From NCBI GenBank assembly GCA_029582265.1, contig CM055817.1:26158258-26222257 (forward strand): DNA of 64,000 bases. Direction: 5' to 3'. The notes under the pieces are model-generated. The model was not told the DNA's origin, searched no databases, and was given only the letters and a program-made list of their open reading frames with translations. The DNA is from Zoroaster sp. YZ-2022. Its lineage: Eukaryota > Echinodermata > Asteroidea > Forcipulatida > Zoroasteridae. The number at the start of each line of letters is the position of its first letter. Position 1 is the stretch's first letter. The position numbers and the translations under genes are program-made. Positions 58,492 through 64,000 of the stretch are shown here, one piece after another.

Positions 58492-58613
58492 AATACAGAG
58501 TTACTAAACAGACAAGACAAAATAAAAAGGGAACCATATGATTGTAATCAATCTACCCTAATTAATCTACACGTGAAAATAACAAGATCATACATTCTTC
58601 AGAAAACGGCGTT

Positions 58614-58818
58614 AAAGGGACACTATCGTCAAGATCAACAAGGCATGGAATGGGAGGGCCAGTTTTAGATTAACTCAGTTACTGAGAATAATTCCCACAT
58701 GTCATAATGTTGCATAAATGAGCCAGTAATTTCCATTCACTGTGGTCATCTTAAACGAGGACATCGATTCCATGCCATGTTGAAAGTCTGTTCTGATCGT
58801 GACGATACTGTCCCTTTA
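58614..58818. mobile_element. MITE of the AAAGGGACA family, best-preserved copy
   Basis: 205 bp, AAAGGGACACTATCGTCAAG to CGTGACGATACTGTCCCTTT, with inner GGCATGGAAT/ATTCCATGCC and ACTGAGAATAATTCCC blocks. Flanked by TTA/TAT; possible TTA or TA target duplication. Confidence 0.8.
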
Positions 58819-61800
58819 TGTACTGCAAAATAAAAGCAAATACACATACAACATAGGATGCATAGCGGAGGGTTGTGGGCACGGGCGATAAATGACAGAG
58901 CCTAATTAGTGATCCCGTAAAAAAAAATTAAAAAAAAGCGTTGAATTTTATTTCCCATTCATGTTTTTGTTTCATAATTTCAACATCCAGTTATTGGAAA
59001 AAAAGCAATAAAGAAACTGACAAATCCACAATGAATGATATTCCAACGTGCTCTATGTGATTATATTATGTATAATTTTATGTACGCATTTTGAATATGA
59101 AATCATCAATTGTAATATAATTTCATCTTAAACAACTATTATGAAAATTTATGAAGCGCACGTATCAACCAACAAGGCCCTTAAGGTCCGTATATACAAT
59201 GCAAAAGTACAGCTTTAAAAAAACAACTCAATAAATAACCAAATATTCAGCAAAGTTTAGTTTTAATTTTGAATAACCGCCTGACACAGCACAGAGGCGT
59301 GATGGTAGACGGTCTACAGTGAAAGTACAATGGTGGAAAATGATCTTCAAACTGATTGAAATTGAACACAATTCAGTACTTGATTGTCACATCTGCAAAC
59401 TACCTTCAATTAAGGCTTTGTAATTTTCATTAATTTAAACACTACTGCAGTAACACCACTACAGAGAATTTAAAAAATATTGAACTATTCAATTAGGAAG
59501 AGAAATCACTGTAATGTATACTTCGACTTGGTTGTGCCATGGCAGAACAGACCGGGTCTAGCGCATTAGACTTATGTTTTGGTGGCTGAGTCGTCAGAAT
59601 ATGGCTTCGAATTCCGGCCGTGACCGTCGTACTTGTGCCCTTGAGCAAGACACCGTACTTGGTTCTCTTCACCCAGGAGTAAAACTGGGTACTTATGAGG
59701 GTAGAGATATTGTGTTTGATAGTCATTGTAGCGATGAGTACGGTAACACAGAGCTTATACGACCAGCTCTAAATAAATATGTATGGAAACTCTACTGTTT
59801 TATTGCATTTTTGCATTATTATGAGTTCTTTATACTTCTGTTTGTAAAGGTCAGATACATTTTCGAAAGAAATCATACAACAGCTATTTTTGGTTGACGA
59901 AATATGTTTTTCACCATATATTTGATTTCCAAGTACTTATGCAAAACTGTCGCTCTTATGAGGTCATAACAGTTATGATCTATGGTAAAATAACGTGCAA
60001 GGTCTCAAAAAGAAGCCATGCACTCTGGAAGAGACTTACCTGGCGTGTGGGAGAACTCTATTTTGCGCGCGTTTATTAGTGTTTTGCGTGTTCTCCCCAC
60101 ATATGACGGTTCGTCTGCGTCTATTTTAAGATTGCGTCTGTTCTATAGGAACTAGCTTCGTGTGGAAGCAGGTAGGCCGAGCAGTGCACAGTGGTAAAGA
60201 CCCAGAATTTTTTTTCAAGATTTTGCTTCTAAACTGTTCAGCTGTATCTAAGGAAATAGTTTTCAATCTAAAAAAATTTAAAAAAATAAATCAATAAAGT
60301 TAGATCTGATTGAAACTGGTTCATTTCAAGTAACAATAAAGACGCTGTTAATATGCAAAATGTATAAGTAATCTGAAGAAAAAAAAAAATATGAAAAACA
60401 ATTAATAAAGTACAATAATTACAGAATGACTACTCCAACTAAAAATGACCCCTCCCCCAAAAAAACTAAACATTTTCGGCTACACATTTTCAAAATTGGC
60501 CATTAACGGCCTGGGTGAAACTTCCTATTTTGTTAATAAATTGGTAGATTAATTACTTGGCTATAAAAGAAATGGCCCGCAAAATTGCCGCCATGCCTCC
60601 TTGCCCCGGAAAAATCCATTTTAACGACGGCGTCTTCAACCAGAATTTACAAAAACGAGAGTAATTAGCGCCCTCTGTTGACCAAACATGTCCAGTCTGT
60701 GTTGCATACATTGTACACGCCTTCAGCAAATTCATGTCGTCGTCAGAATTTAGCTATTTACCCCTGTTTTCTTTCCCTAATAACAGACTCCAAATGAAAC
60801 TCAATTCTAATTATGTTTTATGAACAATGTGGGGGTGGTTTCGAGTGATGTTTTTCAACAGGTTTATTTTTTATTAAATCATATAAAACTATATGTTTTA
60901 GAAAATTAAGCAGTAAAATGTTGACACAATAATTATATAACACATTTTTGGTTTTCGCACAATCACCTTTGGAGAAAAAAATCGCCACCATCCAAAGATT
61001 TATTAATGTGGCACCTGGGTATGAGTTATAGGAGTTATAAGCCTGAAGAAATTGACGCTTGATTCCGGTCCACTTACGAACCCCTACGATGTCGACAACT
61101 TATCAATTCGTCTTGAATCAAAAGGACAATTTTTTTTCTTCTATTTTTGTTTATGTTTTCTCTTAAATCTAACCGGAATACGGGGAATAACAGGAACCAG
61201 TGGCTAAAGGTGGCAATTTGTAAGTAAACAAACGGGTTATTTTTAATTTCCAAGCTTCAAATTTACGTGCTCACCATGTCCTCGCAAAACATCCGCTAAT
61301 TCCGGGAACATCTCTCTCGCAAAATTGGTTGATGTTATTTTATCGTCTCTGGATGAAAGCAGATCCAGTGATTTGTACCTTTCTCCTCGTTAACAATTGC
61401 ACATTACACACTATTACAGTGATCATCACGTGCGTTCGTATCTTAGGAAAAGGGCTGATTTTGGAATACATATTGAGGATGAACTATTGCATTTCTTCCT
61501 TCAGTAGATCAAGGCATTGATTAACCAAGGGTGATTTCCTAAAATGTTGTGACATTTTTATCAGTCGGAAAGATGATGTCCATTTGTGTCTTTCTGAATG
61601 TCGGGCCGCCTGTCTCTCCGAGTGTCTGAAAGCTATTTTACTTTTCTAATACTTTAGAATAAAACAAATATTTAGCAAAATCCTCTCAGTCTCTAAATAA
61701 TTGAGTCATGTTGAGTCATGGTCCAACTTTATATTCAAATAGGACGTTATATGCATCCAATGGACAATAATAATCAACAGAGAGCGCAATTAAAAATAAT

Positions 61801-61990
61801 GATTTCTTACAAATATTTGCAGATTTTTGACGATAAAGTACATGTTTATAGTCCAGTCAAGCTGTAGGTGAATGCTGAGTGGTTTTCATTCAAGTTTGTA
61901 CCGTTATTTTGATGAACCTTTGCTAATGTCTGGGTCAAACTTTTGCTGATGTCTGGGTCACATAAATATGGTTTTAAACCATTGTGCAGT
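58819..61990. other. Mostly non-coding, one SINE
   Basis: Apart from the SINE at 59525, no repeat or exon recognised. 60553-60735 has a 60-codon minus-strand frame (MNLLKACTMYATQTGHVWST) with no known domain. 61718-61735 carries a doubled TTGAGTCATG. Confidence 0.45.
59525..59715 (+). mobile_element. SINE fragment of the same family
   Basis: A tRNA-related head with TATGGCTTCGAATTCCGGCC (degenerate B box) and CTTGTGCCCTTGAGCAAGAC followed by CTTCACCCAGGAGTAAAACTG. More diverged than the copies at 42014 and 49608. The open frames over it are not genes. Confidence 0.65.
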
Positions 61991-61992
61991 CA

Positions 61993-62230
61993 TGGGCGGA
62001 TCCAGAATATTTTTTTAGGGGGGTTGAGAATCAAGAACGATTTTTCAATACTACAAAAATTACAATGAAATAATCAAAGGGAGAGAAAAACAAAGCACAG
62101 TGAGGGGGAAATGAGGGCAAACATGAGGGCGAAGACCTTACCGTTTGTATCTGATTCTGTTTTTATTTTTTTATGTTTTATTTTTGGGGGTGGGGGGCTA
62201 CAGCCCCTTGCTTCCCGGATCCGCCAAATG
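61993..62230. mobile_element. MITE-like element with GGGCGGATCC ends
   Basis: ATGGGCGGATCCAGAATATT at the left and CCCGGATCCGCCAAATGGC at the right form short inverted ends, and TTAGGGGGGTTGAGAATC is typical of widely spread hAT-like MITEs with CAGGGGCGGATCC termini. A GTGACTCCGCCCCTGGCTGA word at 62560 may be the end of another copy. Confidence 0.5.
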
Positions 62231-62759
62231 GCAGTGGGAGCAAACCCTAACCAAGCTCATTGTGAGTGCGCGCATTTGGTGTATAATGCCGTGGTATGGA
62301 TTACAGCAGGCTGACACACTTCAAACATGTAGGTAAATAGACTATTGATACTACATGTTCTTCAAAGCTGGTGAATATCGACTGTATCCATAAAATCCTC
62401 CAAGACAGCGAATAATGTTGAAGAAAAAAATCGCAGCACGAATGTCTGACCCGCCCTGATCCCAACAGCAAAGCACAGTTATAACTGCTAAGCACAAAAT
62501 AAAACAAAACAATAAAGAAAGAAACAAAAAGGCAAACCGCGTGCCCCCCTTACGAGATAGTGACTCCGCCCCTGGCTGATTTCAACCTTGCTATTACTTC
62601 AAAGGCGTGCCACAGCACGGTTTTCATTATTATTTGTGAATTATTATTTTTTTCTTATTCTAAATTGGTATATTTAAGGGTCATTTCTTTTGACGGTGAT
62701 TCAGGTTAATTTTTCACAACCCCTGCCGTTGCTCCTATTTTTCATTTGTTAATTATTTA

Positions 62760-63058
62760 GTTGTTATACTAAACCATCCGCGTCACTGATAATACATCAA
62801 CAAATAAGGGTTAATAAATTACATAAAGAAGCATACCACGTACAATCAATATATAATTAATATGTTTCTTTGCAAAACACGTGAGTCATGTCCGCAGGTA
62901 ATTGAGCATGTGTGATAACATTATACGCATCGTCGCCCGTCAAGTGTGGACTAATTACATATTTTCCTAATCTGCAAAATAGATCAGTTGAGAGAAAGGC
63001 AGTGCAGCGAAGTTTTCTCATAATCCACATTGGTAAAGTGACTTGAACAGCTTTCAGA
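62760..63058 (+). promoter_or_regulatory. 5' flank of gene D, inverted copy of the gene A flank
   Basis: GTTTTCTCATAATCCACATT and GACTTGAACAGCTTTCAG directly precede the ATG, as in genes A and B. CGTACAATCAATATATAATT (62840) and AAGGGTTAATAAATTACATA (62807) match gene A's distal flank. The stretch between (62870-63000) differs from A by indels. Regulatory function is inferred from conservation only. Confidence 0.45.
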
Positions 63059-63122
63059 ATGGCCTTTTTTGTGGGAATGCTCATAATTGTGTCACTTTTC
63101 CTACATGCAAATAATATTGAAG
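63059..63122 (+). CDS. Gene D exon 1: signal peptide, opposite strand
   Basis: ATG 63059 on the plus strand, 64 coding nt, donor GTAAGT at 63123. Encodes MAFFVGMLIIVSLFLH and ANNIE, closest to gene A. The cysteine-rich exon is expected to the right of the window: in A intron 1 is 1,077 bp, and only 878 bp remain here. Genes C and D are therefore divergent, 4.9 kb apart. Confidence 0.82.
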
Positions 63123-63127
63123 GTAAG

Positions 63128-63385
63128 TAACACTTTCAGCTTTGCATGGTGAAAAAGGATAAGTGAAGACTGTTTGTGATGACACCATGTAACAATTGAA
63201 TATTAATTGATTCTGAAATAAACCAGTTGGATACAACTCGACGTTTCGAGTCGGGGCATTCTCCTGAAGACTATCAGAGTATACTGACCTTAACGTCGAG
63301 TTGTAACCAACTGGTTTTTATTTCAGAACCACTTACTACTCAAAAGAGAACTTTAACATGCTGTCACCGTAAACAGTCTTTACTA
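63128..63385 (+). mobile_element. Penelope-derived foldback in gene D intron 1
   Basis: Inverted ends ACTGTTTGTGATGACACCAT (63169) and ATGCTGTCACCGTAAACAGT (to 63377). The middle holds ACTCGACGTTTCGAG and a hammerhead-like core CTGAAGA with CTTAAC in place of GAAAC, so it is dead. CAGCTTTGCATGGTG (63138) is the Penelope-type end beside the donor. Same position relative to exon 1 as in genes A and B. Confidence 0.75.
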
Positions 63386-63527
63386 ATTTTGAATGTGAAA
63401 TCTACACGTCTCATTGTATTTGTATTGATGAATTTTGATTTATAAATCAAGTTTGGTGAATGAGTAGTTTCACAACCAGTATTGTACACTTTCTATTGCC
63501 CAGAATTAGTACTGCATAATTATACTA

Positions 63528-63574
63528 CCTGCATATACTACCTGCATATACTGCCTGCATATACTACACTCGAT
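63528..63574. repeat. Short tandem repeat CTGCATATACTAC
   Basis: Three to four 13-bp units of CTGCATATACTAC in intron 1 of gene D. Confidence 0.8.
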
Positions 63575-63792
63575 CATTTCTGGCAAATATACAAAAGTTA
63601 GACAGCAGTTTTTTGGAAAAAAGTTCTTCATTGTTCTTCCGTGTTCCTTACACGTAAAGATGAAATATTTCCCTACACCCATAACAAAATATTATCTTTG
63701 ATGAAATTCTTGCGTTGGGTGATAAACAATTAATTTAATTTTTGCCCGACACCGACGTGTGTATAGAACTGTATACCGGTACTCAGTGCTTT

Positions 63793-64000
63793 CCGAGTGT
63801 CTGTGGAAAAAACTTCACAGGCGATTTGGGCGGGATTCGAACGGGATTTGGGCCTGATGACGAACCCACGACCTCCTGCTTACTAGTGCAGACGTCTTAA
63901 CCTCTCGACCACCGAGCTTGCCTGATGACGATTGGGCATGAGGTCGTGGGTTCGAATCCCGCCCGAGTCGCATGTGAAGTTTTTTTCCACAGACACTCGG
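63793..64000. mobile_element. Foldback element with ~50-bp arms and tRNA-like promoter boxes
   Basis: Left arm CCGAGTGTCTGTGGAAAAAA through GGCGGGATTCGAAC (63793-63842) and right arm GTTCGAATCCCGCC through TTTCCACAGACACTCGG (63949-64000) are near-perfect inverse copies. The right part contains a perfect B box (GGTTCGAATCC) on the plus strand. The minus strand of the centre has an A-box-like TGGTCGAGAGG and a tRNA-like hairpin CTGC ACTAGTAA GCAG. Looks like two head-to-head tRNA-derived SINE or tRNA-pseudogene ends. Its right edge coincides with the window end, so it may continue. Confidence 0.7.

Overview
This is a repeat-rich, AT-rich stretch of an animal genome, most likely a marine invertebrate. 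Spliced exons encode secreted-protein modules (LamG-like and LDL-receptor class A domains with phase-1 introns). They sit among a Penelope-like element with a GIY-YIG endonuclease, CR1/L2-like and jockey/I-like LINE fragments, a tRNA-headed SINE family, a solo LTR, Tc1/mariner-type and other MITEs, satellites and long microsatellites. Species, and even phylum, cannot be fixed from the sequence. No bacterial operon, phage or CRISPR structure is present.

Host genes. (1) A family of small secreted genes shares one layout: a 64-nt signal-peptide exon, a 210-nt cysteine-rich exon and, where found, a LamG-like terminal exon. Three copies lie on the minus strand: A (36499-35149, possibly ending in the intact LamG exon 21933-21188), B (46617-45504, no nearby LamG exon) and C (58172-57590, followed by a broken LamG exon at 55958-55185). 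A fourth, D, points the other way (exon 1 at 63059-63122) and leaves the window. (2) A separate minus-strand gene joins a signal-peptide exon (4517-4440) to an LDL-receptor class A exon (3146-3027) and continues beyond the left half of the window.

Layout. 1-2.5 kb: decayed Penelope-like element. 3-4.5 kb: LDLa gene. 5-15 kb: mostly featureless AT-rich DNA with MITEs and a LINE tail. 15.5-17.1 kb: Penelope-like 3' remnant with a hammerhead-like core, then a tandem array of 321-bp units each holding a tRNA-like sequence. 17-20 kb: two MITEs. 21-22 kb: LamG exon. 23-26 kb: jockey/I-like LINE between GGCCTTGG-rich arrays. 28.6-51.4 kb: a tandem segmental duplication (unit A 28.6-41.66 kb, unit B 42.23-51.37 kb) carrying genes A and B, ending at a 500-N gap. 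51.9-55 kb: two CR1/L2-like fragments and a MITE. 55-58.2 kb: gene C. 58.2-63 kb: MITEs, a SINE and little else. 63-64 kb: gene D exon 1 and a foldback element.

The most informative feature is the duplication. Comparing its two units gives clean filled and empty sites for a solo LTR (with a 5-bp target duplication), a Tc1-like MITE (TA duplication), a SINE and a LINE fragment. It also shows a deletion that, with the LTR insertion, has remodelled the upstream region of gene B. A second theme is hairpin DNA: Penelope-derived foldbacks with hammerhead-like cores sit just inside the first intron of genes A, B and D but not C.
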